DNA of 64,000 bases from Sulfitobacter sp. EhC04 (GCF_001650875.1 NZ_LXYI01000067.1:21387-85386); one strand, 5' to 3'. Shown: positions 38,369-48,095, counted from the stretch's first letter. Made by a program: numbers and translations. The notes: generated by a model not told the origin, from the sequence alone.

Positions 38369-38724
38369 TAGCGCGGCTTGTTGCTGTCGATCCAGCGCGA
38401 CATCAGCGTCTTGTCCCGGAAACACTCCGGCGGGACGGTGTCGCGTTTGAGGCGGGCAATCCGTTCGGCAAAGGCAACCTGTTTGGAGGAGGGGTAGTTG
38501 GCGAACCTGCCCGCAGGCGGCGCAGCCTTGTGTGCCTCTATCCAGGCGGACAGTGCTGTGCGGTCGCGTTCGATCCCCCTGGGCAGGGCGACGCCGGTCT
38601 TTGACGACAGGATGCGCGCATAGCTCATCTGCTTTTCAGTAGCGGGCAGCGGCTGGCCCAGCGGCAGGTCGGGTTGCGCCCTTTGGCTGTCGAACAGGTC
38701 GGGAGTGGCAGTGTGTAGGGACAT
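38368..38724 (-). CDS. Conserved hypothetical protein, probably SOS-regulated
   Basis: This is a 118-residue protein starting MSLHTATPDLFDSQ. Two related ~45-residue segments are visible (EKQMSYARILSSKTG...DRTALSAWIEAHK and SKQVAFAERIARLKRD...DKTLMSRWIDSNK). I recall similar proteins from Rhodobacteraceae but no known function. GAGGT precedes the start at 38724. The stop codon TAG is formed exactly at the MITE junction (38368-38370), so the last residues may be altered or missing. A GTTC-N7-GTTC LexA box lies 37 bp upstream. Confidence 0.75.
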   Translation of the reverse strand: MSLHTATPDLFDSQRAQPDLPLGQPLPATEKQMSYARILSSKTGVALPRGIERDRTALSAWIEAHKAAPPAGRFANYPSSKQVAFAERIARLKRDTVPPECFRDKTLMSRWIDSNKPR

Positions 38725-38760
38725 TTCATGTACCTCGCGGGATGTGTTGTTCAATATGTA

Positions 38761-38790
38761 GAACATAGGGGGAACATTTGCAAGTGTTCC
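38761..38790 (-). promoter_or_regulatory. LexA (SOS) box
   Basis: On the minus strand GTTC-CCCCTAT-GTTC (38761-38775) matches the alphaproteobacterial LexA consensus GTTC-N7-GTTC exactly. A near-palindrome GGAACATTTGCAAGTGTTCC (38771-38790) overlaps it. It is about 37 bp upstream of the start codon at 38724, a typical operator position. Confidence 0.75.
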
Positions 38791-38974
38791 TTTCTGCGAT
38801 CCCCTGTCTTGAGCCTAGATGTAGGTGTGGTGCGCGTTGTTTCAACAAGATGTGCGCGAAATCCCGCCTGACTTCTGGCCGGCATTGCGACCCGCCGCAG
38901 GCCGTCGGAGGGGCGAAATTCTATCTGTGGTAGAAAGAATCCTTGACCGGTGACGGCCATCTGATATCCAGAAG

Positions 38975-38993
38975 ATGCACGTATTAAGTGCAT
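38975..38993. repeat. Small dyad before the Cys-rich gene
   Basis: ATGCAC (38975-38980) and GTGCAT (38988-38993) flank GTATTAA, followed by TTTTTAAG. It lies 36 bp before the ATG at 39029 and could be an operator or part of the promoter. Confidence 0.4.
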
Positions 38994-39028
38994 TTTTAAG
39001 AAAACCACATTTTATAAAGGAAATTGAC

Positions 39029-39388
39029 ATGACGACGTATCATGAGTTTGACCACGACCAGATCAATGCGGCCATTGAATCGGCGCGTGCGCATTTCAGC
39101 GAAAACAACCTTGCAGAGATGTCTGCGACAACGGACATCACCGGCAACACGCATATGCTGTTGTCGGGGGGCTGTATCAAGGTGACGGTCGAGAACGGCA
39201 AGGTCTGCCTCAGCCTGCCGCTGGGCATCGGAAAGGTCTGCCTGCCGATCCCCAATGTCATCCCCAACGGCACGGCGGCCCAGGCCTGCCTGCACATCTG
39301 TACGACCTTCGGCTTTCCCACCGGGGTCGAGGTCAGCGTTTCGGTTGCCGGCGTGACGGTGGTCAAGCAATCCTTCGGGAAGTGCTGA
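39029..39388 (+). CDS. Cys-rich protein of unknown function
   Basis: This 119-residue protein begins MTTYHEFDHDQINAAIESARAHFSE-type helix, then has a LLSGGC junction near residue 47 and a C-terminal half of repeated beta-like segments with cysteines (GKVCLSL, GKVCLPI, QACLHIC, FGKC; six cysteines in total). No signal peptide or named domain is seen. AAAGGA precedes the ATG by 8 nt. It stands alone between the SOS-like gene and rimO; the AT-rich upstream region differs from neighbours. Confidence 0.75.
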   Translation: MTTYHEFDHDQINAAIESARAHFSENNLAEMSATTDITGNTHMLLSGGCIKVTVENGKVCLSLPLGIGKVCLPIPNVIPNGTAAQACLHICTTFGFPTGVEVSVSVAGVTVVKQSFGKC

Positions 39389-39488
39389 ACCTACCGCACC
39401 GGCCTAGACAGCGGTGACAAGACAACAGGTGCCGATCCCGCGCGAGTGGGGTCGGCACAGCGTTTATGGGGCGGCATTCCGACAGATA

Positions 39489-40865
39489 TCAGCCAGGGAC
39501 AACCCGCCCCCAAAGATCATACTCACCCGCTTCCTCGACTTCGACCGTGACGATGTCGCCCACGGACAGCCCGGAAAAATCCTCGTCGATGAAGAGGTTG
39601 CCGTCGATTTCCGGTGCGTCGGCCTTGGTGCGGCAGGTGGCGGCCTCTGCGTCGATCTCGTCGACGATCACGTCCATCCGCTGGCCCACCTTGGCGGCCA
39701 GCTTGGCCTCGGAAATGGCTTGCGCCTTTTCCATGAAACGGTCCCAGCGGTCCTGCTTGACCTCGGGGGCCACATGGTCCGGCAGGTCGTTGGACCGCGC
39801 CCCCGCGACGTTCTCGTATTGAAAGCAGCCGACACGGTCCAGTTGCGCCTCGTCCATCCAGTCCAGCAGGGTCTGGAACTCCGCTTCCGTCTCGCCGGGG
39901 TAGCCGACGATGAAGGTGGAGCGCAGGGTGATGTCGGGGCATTGCGCGCGCCAGGCGGCGATTTCGTCCAGGGTTTTCGCAGCGGCGGCGGGGCGGGCCA
40001 TGCGTTTCAGGACATCCGGGTGGGCGTGCTGGAACGGAATGTCGAGATAAGGCAGGACAAGACCTTCAGCCATCAGCGGGATCAGGTTGCGCACATGCGG
40101 GTAGGGATAGACATAGTGGAGCCGCACCCAGGCACCGAGTGACCCAAGGTCGCGCGCCAGATCGGTGATATGGGCGCGGTGGCCGCGATCCTCGGCATGT
40201 TTGATGTCCACGCCATAGGCGGAGGTATCCTGGCTGATGACCAGCAGTTCCCTGACGCCGTTTTCCACCAGCTTCTCGGCCTCGCGCAGCACGGCATGGG
40301 CCGGGCGCGATTGCAGCCGTCCGCGCATGTCGGGGATGATGCAGAACTTGCACTTGTGGTTACAGCCCTCGGAAATCTTGAGGTAGCTGTAGTGGCGCGG
40401 GGTCAATGACACCTGCTGCGCGGGCAGCAGATCGACAAAGGGATCGGGCGAGGGCGGCACGGCGGCATGGACCGCATCCAGCACCTGTTCATATTGGTGC
40501 GGGCCGGTGACGGCAAGGATGCGGGGGTGGTGCTCGCGGATGTAATCCGGCTCGGCCCCCAGGCAGCCGGTGACGATCACGCGCCCGTTCTCTGCCAGAG
40601 CCTCGCCAATCGCATCCAGGCTTTCCGCCTTGGCCGAATCGAGGAAGCCGCAGGTGTTCACGATCACCGCATCGGCCCCGGCATAATCGGGCGAAACACC
40701 ATAGCCTTCGGCGCGCAGGCGGGTCAGGATACGCTCTGAATCGACCAGCGCCTTGGGACAGCCGAGGCTGACCATGCCGATGGAGGGCTGGCCGGGGCGG
40801 CTGGGGTCGCTGATCCGGGCGCGGGGGGCCAGATCGGGGCGAAGATCGGGTGGGTTTGTGCTCAT
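39489..40865 (-). CDS. rimO: Ribosomal protein S12 methylthiotransferase
   Basis: This 458-residue radical SAM enzyme methylthiolates Asp of ribosomal protein S12. An N-terminal UPF0004 domain ([33 protein letters not shown]) is followed by the radical SAM CxxxCxxC motif [11 protein letters not shown] and a C-terminal TRAM domain. Length and motifs match RimO rather than MiaB. It is divergent from the AsmA gene. Confidence 0.96.
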   Translation of the reverse strand: MSTNPPDLRPDLAPRARISDPSRPGQPSIGMVSLGCPKALVDSERILTRLRAEGYGVSPDYAGADAVIVNTCGFLDSAKAESLDAIGEALAENGRVIVTGCLGAEPDYIREHHPRILAVTGPHQYEQVLDAVHAAVPPSPDPFVDLLPAQQVSLTPRHYSYLKISEGCNHKCKFCIIPDMRGRLQSRPAHAVLREAEKLVENGVRELLVISQDTSAYGVDIKHAEDRGHRAHITDLARDLGSLGAWVRLHYVYPYPHVRNLIPLMAEGLVLPYLDIPFQHAHPDVLKRMARPAAAAKTLDEIAAWRAQCPDITLRSTFIVGYPGETEAEFQTLLDWMDEAQLDRVGCFQYENVAGARSNDLPDHVAPEVKQDRWDRFMEKAQAISEAKLAAKVGQRMDVIVDEIDAEAATCRTKADAPEIDGNLFIDEDFSGLSVGDIVTVEVEEAGEYDLWGRVVPG

Positions 40866-40926
40866 GATCTGCGCTATAGAGGATGCAAAGGGGCTGGGAA
40901 AGCCTCATGGCCTGAGGAGTGCGGTA

Positions 40927-42855
40927 ATGAAATGGATTGTTCGGATCATCGGCGCATTGGTGCTGATTGTGGTTCTGGCGGTTGTGGGGCTGCTGATGCT
41001 GCCCGCCGACCGGATTGCGGGCATCGCGGCGGACCAGTTGCGCCGGGTGACGGGGCGCGATGTGACCATCAGCGGCGGGGTGTCGATGACCTTCTGGCCT
41101 GTGCTTGGGGTCAAGGCAGGCACGCTTGAGGTCGGCAACGCCGACTGGGCCAAGGAAGGTGCCATGCTGAGCACCTCGAACGCCGCCATCGGGGTGGATG
41201 CCATGGCGCTGCTGCGGGGCGAGATCAGGATCACCAACATCGAGGCGGAAAGCCCCACCATCCGTCTGGAAAGCCGCAAGGACGGGCGGGCAAGCTGGCA
41301 GTTCACCGATGCGAGCGGCGACGCGCAGATCGAAACCGCGACCACGCCCGAACGTGCGGCACGGCCCGTGACCATCGAAAAGCTGAACATCACCGATGCG
41401 ACGTTGATCTATGATGCCGAAGGGGCGGACATCGTGTCCTATTCCGGGGTGGACCTGTCGCTGGACTGGCCTGAGAGCAGCGGCGCGGCACAGGTGCGGG
41501 CGGTGCTGCGCCCGTCGGGCACGCCGGTGACGGTGGTGGCGGAAATCGGTGCGTTCTCGGCTTTTCTTGCCGGGGATGTGCAGCCAGTGACCGCGTCGCT
41601 GGACACGCAGGCTGGCAAAGTGACGCTGAACGGCCGGGCCGCGCTTAATGGGGCTGTCGCGGGCAAGGTGGGTGTGAACACCGCTGACACCGCAGCCTTT
41701 TTGGCGGCGCTTGATGTGCCGGGGGGTGCACTGCCGCAGGGGCTGGGCCAGCGGATCAATGCGACCATGGACCTGACGCTGACGCCGGAGCGGCAGTTGT
41801 CCCTGCGCGAGCTGGTCGCGGATCTGGGCGGCAACACCCTGCGCGGCGCGGCGGATGTGGGGCTGAACGGCACACCACAGGTGAACGCCCAATTGAGTGC
41901 TGGGGTATTGGACCTGTCGGGGCTGACCGGCGGCGCGGATGGCGCGGGCGCCGGTGGGGCAGGTGACAGCGGCGCGGGCTGGTCCAGGGCGCCGATTGAT
42001 GCTTCCGGCCTTGCTGCCTTCAACGGGGCGATTGCACTGAGCGCGGAGAGCATCGACCTGGGCGCGCTGAAGCTTGGGGCCTCGCGGACGTTGCTGACCA
42101 ATGACCGCTCCCGCATGGTGTTCGAACTGCGCGACGTGGCAGCCTATGGCGGGCGTTTTACCGGTGAGTTCGTGGCCAACAACCGCTCCGGCCTGTCGGT
42201 AGGCGGCGCGGTGCAGGCGCTGGGGGTGCAGATGAACCCGCTGCTGAGTGATCTGGCCGGGCTGACCCGGTTCAGCGGGCAGGGGGATGCGGAACTGTCC
42301 TTTCTTGGCGTGGGGCAGAATGTGGATGCGATCATGCGGTCGCTGTCGGGCAAAGGGGCCGTGAAAGTCGGGCGTGGTACGATCGAAGGCATCGACCTGG
42401 ATGCGCTGCTGGGGTCGTTCGACGTGCAGGGCGGCACCACGGTGTTCGATTCGCTGGGGGCGAAATTCACCATGGATGGCGGCGTGTTGCGCAATGATGA
42501 CCTTCTGCTGCTGTTGCCGAATTTCAACGCGACCGGTGCCGGGCAGGTCAACCTTGGCGCGCAGACGCTGGACTATACCGTCACCCCCAAGGCGCTGCGG
42601 GTGAACGGCGACCGCGGTCTGGCGGTGCCGGTGCGCATCACCGGGCCCTGGGCGGACCCGGCCATCCGGCCCGATCTGAAAGCAGCGGTTGATCTGAACT
42701 TTGCCGAGGAGAAGGCGAAGATAGAGGATCAGGTGGAACAGAAGCTGCGCGAGGAACTGGACCTCGTGCCGCAGGACGGGCAGTCGATCGAAGACGCGGT
42801 GAAGGACAAGGTCGAGGACAGGCTCAAGAAACGCCTGTTGAAGATCCTGGAATAG
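40927..42855 (+). CDS. AsmA family protein
   Basis: This 642-residue protein has one N-terminal transmembrane helix (MKWIVRIIGALVLIVVLAVV), a large repetitive beta-rich periplasmic domain of the AsmA type and a C-terminal GAVKVGRGTIEGIDLDALL motif. AsmA-like proteins bridge inner and outer membrane and affect lipid transport and outer-membrane integrity. Start 40927 gives the membrane helix at the N-terminus; the frame is open much further upstream. Confidence 0.9.
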   Translation: MKWIVRIIGALVLIVVLAVVGLLMLPADRIAGIAADQLRRVTGRDVTISGGVSMTFWPVLGVKAGTLEVGNADWAKEGAMLSTSNAAIGVDAMALLRGEIRITNIEAESPTIRLESRKDGRASWQFTDASGDAQIETATTPERAARPVTIEKLNITDATLIYDAEGADIVSYSGVDLSLDWPESSGAAQVRAVLRPSGTPVTVVAEIGAFSAFLAGDVQPVTASLDTQAGKVTLNGRAALNGAVAGKVGVNTADTAAFLAALDVPGGALPQGLGQRINATMDLTLTPERQLSLRELVADLGGNTLRGAADVGLNGTPQVNAQLSAGVLDLSGLTGGADGAGAGGAGDSGAGWSRAPIDASGLAAFNGAIALSAESIDLGALKLGASRTLLTNDRSRMVFELRDVAAYGGRFTGEFVANNRSGLSVGGAVQALGVQMNPLLSDLAGLTRFSGQGDAELSFLGVGQNVDAIMRSLSGKGAVKVGRGTIEGIDLDALLGSFDVQGGTTVFDSLGAKFTMDGGVLRNDDLLLLLPNFNATGAGQVNLGAQTLDYTVTPKALRVNGDRGLAVPVRITGPWADPAIRPDLKAAVDLNFAEEKAKIEDQVEQKLREELDLVPQDGQSIEDAVKDKVEDRLKKRLLKILE

Positions 42856-42890
42856 CGGTTTCGGGTCCAGAGCCTAACCCTTTGGCAAGC

Positions 42891-43142
42891 ATGTCTTGGC
42901 AGCTTGCTGGCATGTCGTTCATGCCGCCGCATATGACGCCCGATCTATGGCTGGGCCAGTTGTTCGCCTCCAAGGCTGCGCAGCGGGGCGGGGTCGTGCG
43001 CCGGTCGGCGCGGGATGTGGTGCGGATCGTCGGCTGTAAACGCTTTGAGGATGAAATACGCAGGCGCGGCTTTCGTGCAGTGCGCAACGGCAAAGACTAT
43101 GTCGTCTTCTGCAATCGTGAGCCTCTGCATCTGATCGAGTGA
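42891..43142 (+). CDS. Small conserved protein upstream of trpB
   Basis: This is an 83-residue protein with a compact C-terminal domain (RRSARDVVRIVGCKRFEDEIRRRGFRAVRNG). I recall similar short proteins upstream of trpB in roseobacters that are sometimes mislabelled as phosphoribosylanthranilate isomerase; no TIM-barrel motif is present here. The start is uncertain (42882 TTG, 42891 ATG or 42912 ATG). Confidence 0.6.
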   Translation: MSWQLAGMSFMPPHMTPDLWLGQLFASKAAQRGGVVRRSARDVVRIVGCKRFEDEIRRRGFRAVRNGKDYVVFCNREPLHLIE

Positions 43143-43189
43143 GGCATTTCCTTGCAAGGAAATGCCCAGGACTTTTGCAAAAGTCTTGG
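43143..43189. promoter_or_regulatory. Tandem palindromes before trpB
   Basis: A perfect 24 nt palindrome (43143-43166, arms GGCATTTCCTTG and CAAGGAAATGCC) is followed after 3 nt by GACTTTTGCAAAAGTC (43170-43185), which extends to 43166-43189 with one G-T pair. It lies directly after the small upstream gene and 60 bp before the trpB start, so an attenuator, terminator or repeat function is possible. Confidence 0.6.
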
Positions 43190-43247
43190 GGTTCCGCCCG
43201 CCGCGCCGCTGCGCTACATCTGCTGCGCGCAGACGCAGGAGCATCCC

Positions 43248-44480
43248 ATGGCAAACGACCTATTCAACAGCTTCATGAACGGCCCAGACGAAAAGGGCCG
43301 TTTCGGCGATTTCGGGGGGCGTTTCGTTTCTGAAACGCTGATGCCGCTGATCCTGGAACTGGAAGAGCAATATGAGATCGCCAAGACCGATGACAGCTTC
43401 TGGGCCGAGATGGATTTCCTGTGGAAACACTATGTGGGCCGCCCCAGCCCGCTGTATTTCGCTGAGCGGCTGACCGAGGAACTGGGCGGGGCCAAGGTCT
43501 ATATGAAGCGCGACGAGCTGAACCACACCGGCGCGCATAAGATCAACAATGTGCTGGGCCAGATCATCCTGGCCCGCCGCATGGGCAAGAAACGCATCAT
43601 CGCAGAGACCGGCGCGGGCCAGCACGGCGTTGCGACCGCAACCGTCTGCGCCAAGTTCGGGTTGCAATGCGTGGTCTACATGGGCGCCCATGACGTCGAA
43701 CGTCAGGCACCCAACGTGTTTCGCATGCGCCTGCTGGGGGCGGAGGTGATCCCGGTGACCTCGGGCCGTGGCACGCTGAAGGACGCGATGAACGACGCGC
43801 TGCGCGACTGGGTGACCAATGTGCGCGACACATTCTATTGCATCGGCACCGTGGCCGGTCCGCACCCCTATCCGGCGATGGTGCGCGATTTCCAGTCGAT
43901 CATCGGCAAGGAAGTGCGCGGCCAGATGGAAGAGGCCGAGGGCCGTCTGCCCGATACGCTGATTGCCGCGATTGGCGGCGGGTCCAACGCGATGGGGCTG
44001 TTCTATCCCTTCCTCGACGACAAGGATGTGAACATCATCGGGGTCGAGGCCGGCGGCAAGGGCGTGAACGAGAAGATGGAGCATTGTGCGTCGCTGACGG
44101 GCGGTCGTCCCGGTGTGCTGCATGGCAACCGGACCTATCTTTTGCAGGACGAAGACGGGCAGATCCTGGAAGGGTTCTCGATCTCTGCCGGGCTGGATTA
44201 CCCCGGCATCGGGCCGGAACATGCCTGGCTGCACGAGATCGGACGGGCGAAATATGTCGCGATCACCGACCGCGAGGCGCTGGCGGCTTTCCAGAAATGC
44301 TGCATGCTGGAAGGGATCATACCGGCGCTGGAGCCCAGCCATGCGCTGGCCCATGTGATGAAGATCGCCCCCGACCTGCCGAAGGATCACATCATTTGCA
44401 TGAACATGTGCGGGCGGGGGGACAAGGACATCTTTACCGTGGCCAAGGCGCTGGGGTTCGAGATGGGTGACTTCGCCTGA
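43248..44480 (+). CDS. trpB: Tryptophan synthase beta subunit
   Basis: This 410-residue PLP enzyme condenses indole with serine to give tryptophan. It has the PLP-lysine motif HTGAHKINN, the phosphate-binding [10 protein letters not shown] and conserved substrate residues [20 protein letters not shown] before the ATG provides the ribosome site. Its partner trpA is on the opposite strand 13.5 kb away, so the two genes are split in this genome. Confidence 0.96.
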   Translation: MANDLFNSFMNGPDEKGRFGDFGGRFVSETLMPLILELEEQYEIAKTDDSFWAEMDFLWKHYVGRPSPLYFAERLTEELGGAKVYMKRDELNHTGAHKINNVLGQIILARRMGKKRIIAETGAGQHGVATATVCAKFGLQCVVYMGAHDVERQAPNVFRMRLLGAEVIPVTSGRGTLKDAMNDALRDWVTNVRDTFYCIGTVAGPHPYPAMVRDFQSIIGKEVRGQMEEAEGRLPDTLIAAIGGGSNAMGLFYPFLDDKDVNIIGVEAGGKGVNEKMEHCASLTGGRPGVLHGNRTYLLQDEDGQILEGFSISAGLDYPGIGPEHAWLHEIGRAKYVAITDREALAAFQKCCMLEGIIPALEPSHALAHVMKIAPDLPKDHIICMNMCGRGDKDIFTVAKALGFEMGDFA

Positions 44481-44608
44481 AACGGCCGTCGTTTGGGTGT
44501 CGAGCCCCGGCGGGCGCGCACCCGGACTCCCGGGGGTATTTGGGGCATGAAGACCATCGGGTCAATTCGATGATGTCGCCGTTGCTTTCCAGGGTTGTCG
44601 CCGGTGGT

Positions 44609-44986
44609 CTATTCGGCCTTGGCAGCATGGGCGCGCAGCACCTCCAGCGGCACGATGTCAAGCGCGCGGCGGTGGGTTGCGGCAAGGTGGACCTGTGGTG
44701 CGCAGCCTTCATCGGCGGCCTGCATGAAGCGGCCCGCGCAGAGACACCAGGGATCGCCGGGCTTTAACCCGGCAAAGCCGAATTCGGGGCGCGGCGTGCT
44801 CAGGTCATTGCCGACGTATTTGGAGTAGGCGAGGAATTCGGCGGTCATTACGGCGCAGACGGTGTGGCTGCCCTGATCGGCGGCACAGGTGTTGCATTGG
44901 CCGTCGCGGAAAAAGCCGGTCACCGGGGCGGTGCCGCAGATCGCCAGCGGCCCGCCTGTTACGTTGATGCTGTCATCTGGTTCCAT
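44609..44986 (-). CDS. DUF2237 family protein
   Basis: This 125-residue protein matches DUF2237: PLAICGTAPVTGFFRDGQCNTC, GSHTVCAVMTAEFLAYSK, DLSTPRPEFGFAGLKPGDPW and HRRALDIVPLEVLRAHA. Several cysteines are conserved. Function is unknown. It lies 6 bp downstream of the serine hydrolase stop codon on the minus strand and is probably cotranscribed with it. Confidence 0.9.
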   Translation of the reverse strand: MEPDDSINVTGGPLAICGTAPVTGFFRDGQCNTCAADQGSHTVCAVMTAEFLAYSKYVGNDLSTPRPEFGFAGLKPGDPWCLCAGRFMQAADEGCAPQVHLAATHRRALDIVPLEVLRAHAAKAE

Positions 44987-44992
44987 CTGGCC

Positions 44993-46147
44993 TCACAACT
45001 CCTCGGCAATGGCGCGGAACATGTCCACATTCTGCTGGTTCGCCCCCGGTTCGCGGAACTGGCGGTCTGCGGCGGTGGTGACGATGACGACCTGCCGCGC
45101 GGTGTCGATGTAGATATATTGCCCGTAAACGCCGCGCGCCATGTATTCGCCGGGGGCTGATCCATCCGGTATCCACCATTGATAGCCGTAGCCCGCGCCG
45201 CCCGGCGCGCTGGGCGCGGTGGAGGCCTCGACCCAGTCGGCGGGCACCACCTGTTGGCCCTGCCAATTGCCGCGCAGGGCAAACATCTGGCCAAAGCGGG
45301 CGTAGTCCCGTGTGGTGATGTTCAGCCCGCCCAGCACAAAGGCAGTGCCGACACCGTCGGTCACGTAATAGGGCGCATATTCCAGCCCCAGCGGCTGGAT
45401 GATCTTTTCGCTCAGCAGATCGGCCACCGAGCGATCTGTCGCGCCGCGCACCACCATGCCGACCACATGGGTGTCGATGGAGACGTATTGCCAGGTCTCT
45501 CCGGGTGGGGCAAAAACCTCTGTCAGATCGGCGGCAAAGTCATCCATTCTGCCGCCCAGTGCCAGCACCCGGCCCATGCGGTTGATGTCTGAATTGAAAT
45601 CCAGGTAATCCTCGTCAAAGGTGACGCCGCTGGCCATGTTCAACACTTGCCGCAGGCTGGCTCCGTCATAGGCCCCGCCGACCAGTTGCGGGGCGTATTT
45701 GGTCACCGGATCGTCGATCGATTCAATCGCGCCCTCCGTCAGCAGCACTCCGACCAGCGCGGAAAGATAGCTTTTTGCCACCGACCAGCTGATCCGGCGG
45801 TCTTCTGCCGTGGTGCCCTTGAAATAGCTTTCATGCACGATCTGGCCGTCCTTGAGCACCAGCAGCGAGGTCAGGCTGCGCTCTTCTACCCAGGCATCGG
45901 CACCGGCGGGCAGCGCATGGTCGGCACCATAGGGCAGCGGGCTGGTCGGGCCGTTGCCGCGCGGCACAGCGACGGTCAGGAAGGCCTGATCCATATGGCT
46001 GAAGTTGTTGACGATCTTTTCCTCGGAAAACAGGGAGTTGACGGCCATCAGCCGGGTAAGCTCCTCGCGTTTCCACAGGCCGATCGCGAGGATCACAATG
46101 CCCAGCAGCAACAGGCCGCGAAAGGTCCATTTCAGAAATTTGCGCAT
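44993..46147 (-). CDS. Serine hydrolase (beta-lactamase/class C fold)
   Basis: This 384-residue protein has an N-terminal membrane anchor (FRGLLLLGIVILAIGL) and a periplasmic penicillin-binding fold. The nucleophile motif is SVAK in SWSVAKSYL, followed by conserved YVSID and GYGYQWW. It likely acts as a D-Ala-D-Ala-type peptidase or esterase rather than a true beta-lactamase. Start 46147 is chosen for AAGGGG 9 nt upstream. Confidence 0.88.
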   Translation of the reverse strand: MRKFLKWTFRGLLLLGIVILAIGLWKREELTRLMAVNSLFSEEKIVNNFSHMDQAFLTVAVPRGNGPTSPLPYGADHALPAGADAWVEERSLTSLLVLKDGQIVHESYFKGTTAEDRRISWSVAKSYLSALVGVLLTEGAIESIDDPVTKYAPQLVGGAYDGASLRQVLNMASGVTFDEDYLDFNSDINRMGRVLALGGRMDDFAADLTEVFAPPGETWQYVSIDTHVVGMVVRGATDRSVADLLSEKIIQPLGLEYAPYYVTDGVGTAFVLGGLNITTRDYARFGQMFALRGNWQGQQVVPADWVEASTAPSAPGGAGYGYQWWIPDGSAPGEYMARGVYGQYIYIDTARQVVIVTTAADRQFREPGANQQNVDMFRAIAEEL

Positions 46148-46217
46148 CGGGTGGTTCCCCTTGTTTCGGGGCATCCAATCACAGGGCCGCGTCCGGCACC
46201 AGTGTCAGGCGCGGTTT

Positions 46218-47255
46218 TTAGGCATGAGTCCATTTGATCCAACGGCCATGAAAATCGGCGCGTCCCAGGTCCAGCGTGATGTCACCGGGCCAAAGCCGCA
46301 GGGTCAGGGCGGCACCGATCTTGCCGCTGGTGTCGCCGTCGCTTTCCATCGACAGCCAGGCCAGCGGGCGGTTGGTTGTGGCGCTGGCACCTGCGGCCTC
46401 GATCATGGCGCGGCCCCGGTCGCGGACGGGTTTGGGGAAATACTGCCAGGCGACGGTATGCTGGATCAGGTGCAATTGCCCCTGTGGCGCGCTGGGCAGG
46501 CGTTTGGCCAACCAGTCGATGGCATCGCCCCTGACGACCGGGGTCGTCGCCACAGAGGCTGCCGCGCGCGTCAGCACCAGGCGCTCGGGCTGGTCGGGCC
46601 AAAGGTAGGCGGTAAGCCGCAAGAGATCTTCGCCGCGTCCAGGTCTCAGCGGGTTCAGATCAACGCCCGCGCGGGATGCGACACGGGGCCGGGCAGAGGG
46701 CGGCAGGGCACCAGTCCAGTCCGGCGCGAGGGTCAGCACCGGGGTCTGTGCGCCAAAGCGCGTCCCTTCGATTTCAAGCGCGAAGTGATCCCACATCAGG
46801 TTCAGACCGCCGCTTGCGCCCAGCTCGCTCAGCTGGATCGGCAGGTCAAAGTGCTGCAAGGCCACATGCGCGCCTGCGATCAGGGCGGCGGAGCGGCGCA
46901 CCTCGTTGGTTTGCGGCGCGCTGTCAGTCCAGTCGAGCAGAAAGGTTTCATGGTTGGACAATGCCGCCAGCACACCATCGCGCAGTGCCGTGTCGCTGGT
47001 GGCGTTTGGCGGATAGAGCGCGGCCAGATCGGGGGCGGCGCGGTTCAGCACCAGCGCGTGAAGCCCGCCCGCGATGCGCAGGGGAAGCGAATGGCCTGCC
47101 GGACCTATGTCGCCGTCAAAGCCCGCAAACTTGCGGCCCAAAGCGCTGTCCGCAGGCCAGTTTTCCGCCAGAACGGACAGCAGTTTCCCCATGAAAGGCG
47201 AGCCCATGCGCGCGCAGGAATCGGATTGGTGCTCAAAGGCTTCTTTCAACTTCAT
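46218..47255 (-). CDS. DUF2332 family protein
   Basis: This 345-residue protein has the DUF2332 features FEHQSDSCARMGSPFMGKLL, LPIQLSELGASGGLNL and the C-terminal LRLWPGD segment. The fold resembles a methyltransferase-like domain but function is unknown. Its start overlaps the pth stop codon by 4 bp. Confidence 0.85.
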   Translation of the reverse strand: MKLKEAFEHQSDSCARMGSPFMGKLLSVLAENWPADSALGRKFAGFDGDIGPAGHSLPLRIAGGLHALVLNRAAPDLAALYPPNATSDTALRDGVLAALSNHETFLLDWTDSAPQTNEVRRSAALIAGAHVALQHFDLPIQLSELGASGGLNLMWDHFALEIEGTRFGAQTPVLTLAPDWTGALPPSARPRVASRAGVDLNPLRPGRGEDLLRLTAYLWPDQPERLVLTRAAASVATTPVVRGDAIDWLAKRLPSAPQGQLHLIQHTVAWQYFPKPVRDRGRAMIEAAGASATTNRPLAWLSMESDGDTSGKIGAALTLRLWPGDITLDLGRADFHGRWIKWTHA

Positions 47256-47950
47256 CGAAAGCGTTCCATGAGTTTTTGCAGCGGAGATTTATCCGCTTTC
47301 TGTGGTGCCTCTGCCTCTGCCGGGCTTGGTTTGGGTGCTGGTCTGCTGCCCTGCGGCCCCTTGGTGCCGGTGCCGGACCGCGCGGGGCTGACCCGCATCG
47401 CCACCGTGTTCAGGAATTTAGCGGTGTCCCATGCGGCCAGATCCGCAGCACCATCGCTGATGCCGCGCAGGACATCGTCGAGCCAATCCTCATCCGCCTT
47501 GGGGAAATCGCGCAGGACATAGCCCGGCACAGCGTCCTTGTGGCCCGGATGGCCCACCCCCAGCCGGACGCGGTGGTACTCCGGCCCGATGTGCTGATGC
47601 AGCGACCGCAGCCCGTTGTGGCCCGCGTGACCGCCGCCGGATTTGCATTTGACCTTGCCGGGGGCGAGGTCGATTTCATCATGCAGAACAATGATATCCT
47701 GCGGTTCGATCTTGTAGAACTTCGCGGCGGCCTGCACCGATTGGCCAGAGTTGTTCATGAAGGTCTCGGGCTTGAGCAGCACCGCGCGCAGGCTGCCGAA
47801 ACGGCCTTCGCTGATGGCACCCTGATGCTTGCCCTTCCAGGCGGGAAACCCGTGGTCGGCGGCGATCCGGTCCAGCGCCATGAAGCCGATGTTGTGACGG
47901 TTCCGGGCGTATTTGGCACCGGGGTTGCCGAGGCCGACGATGAGTTTCAT
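47252..47950 (-). CDS. pth: Peptidyl-tRNA hydrolase
   Basis: This 232-residue enzyme releases peptides from peptidyl-tRNA dropped by the ribosome. The active-site RHNIGF (His20) and HDEIDLAPG are present; a Lys/Pro-rich C-terminal extension is common in roseobacters. Start 47950 has GGAGA 5 nt upstream; the longer frame adds 41 unrelated residues. In most alphaproteobacteria rplY sits next to it, but here two genes intervene. Confidence 0.95.
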   Translation of the reverse strand: MKLIVGLGNPGAKYARNRHNIGFMALDRIAADHGFPAWKGKHQGAISEGRFGSLRAVLLKPETFMNNSGQSVQAAAKFYKIEPQDIIVLHDEIDLAPGKVKCKSGGGHAGHNGLRSLHQHIGPEYHRVRLGVGHPGHKDAVPGYVLRDFPKADEDWLDDVLRGISDGAADLAAWDTAKFLNTVAMRVSPARSGTGTKGPQGSRPAPKPSPAEAEAPQKADKSPLQKLMERFR

Positions 47951-48095
47951 GGGGGTCTCCTGCGTGGTTCGGGCGCAGCTTATCAAAGGCGCAGCGGAAG
48001 TGGAACGCGCAACGGAAACCGGCCCGGCAGGCGCCGGGCGGGGCGGCAGACCTGTGGGGGCAATCCCTGGCAAACGGGTGAAAACCCTGCGCCGT

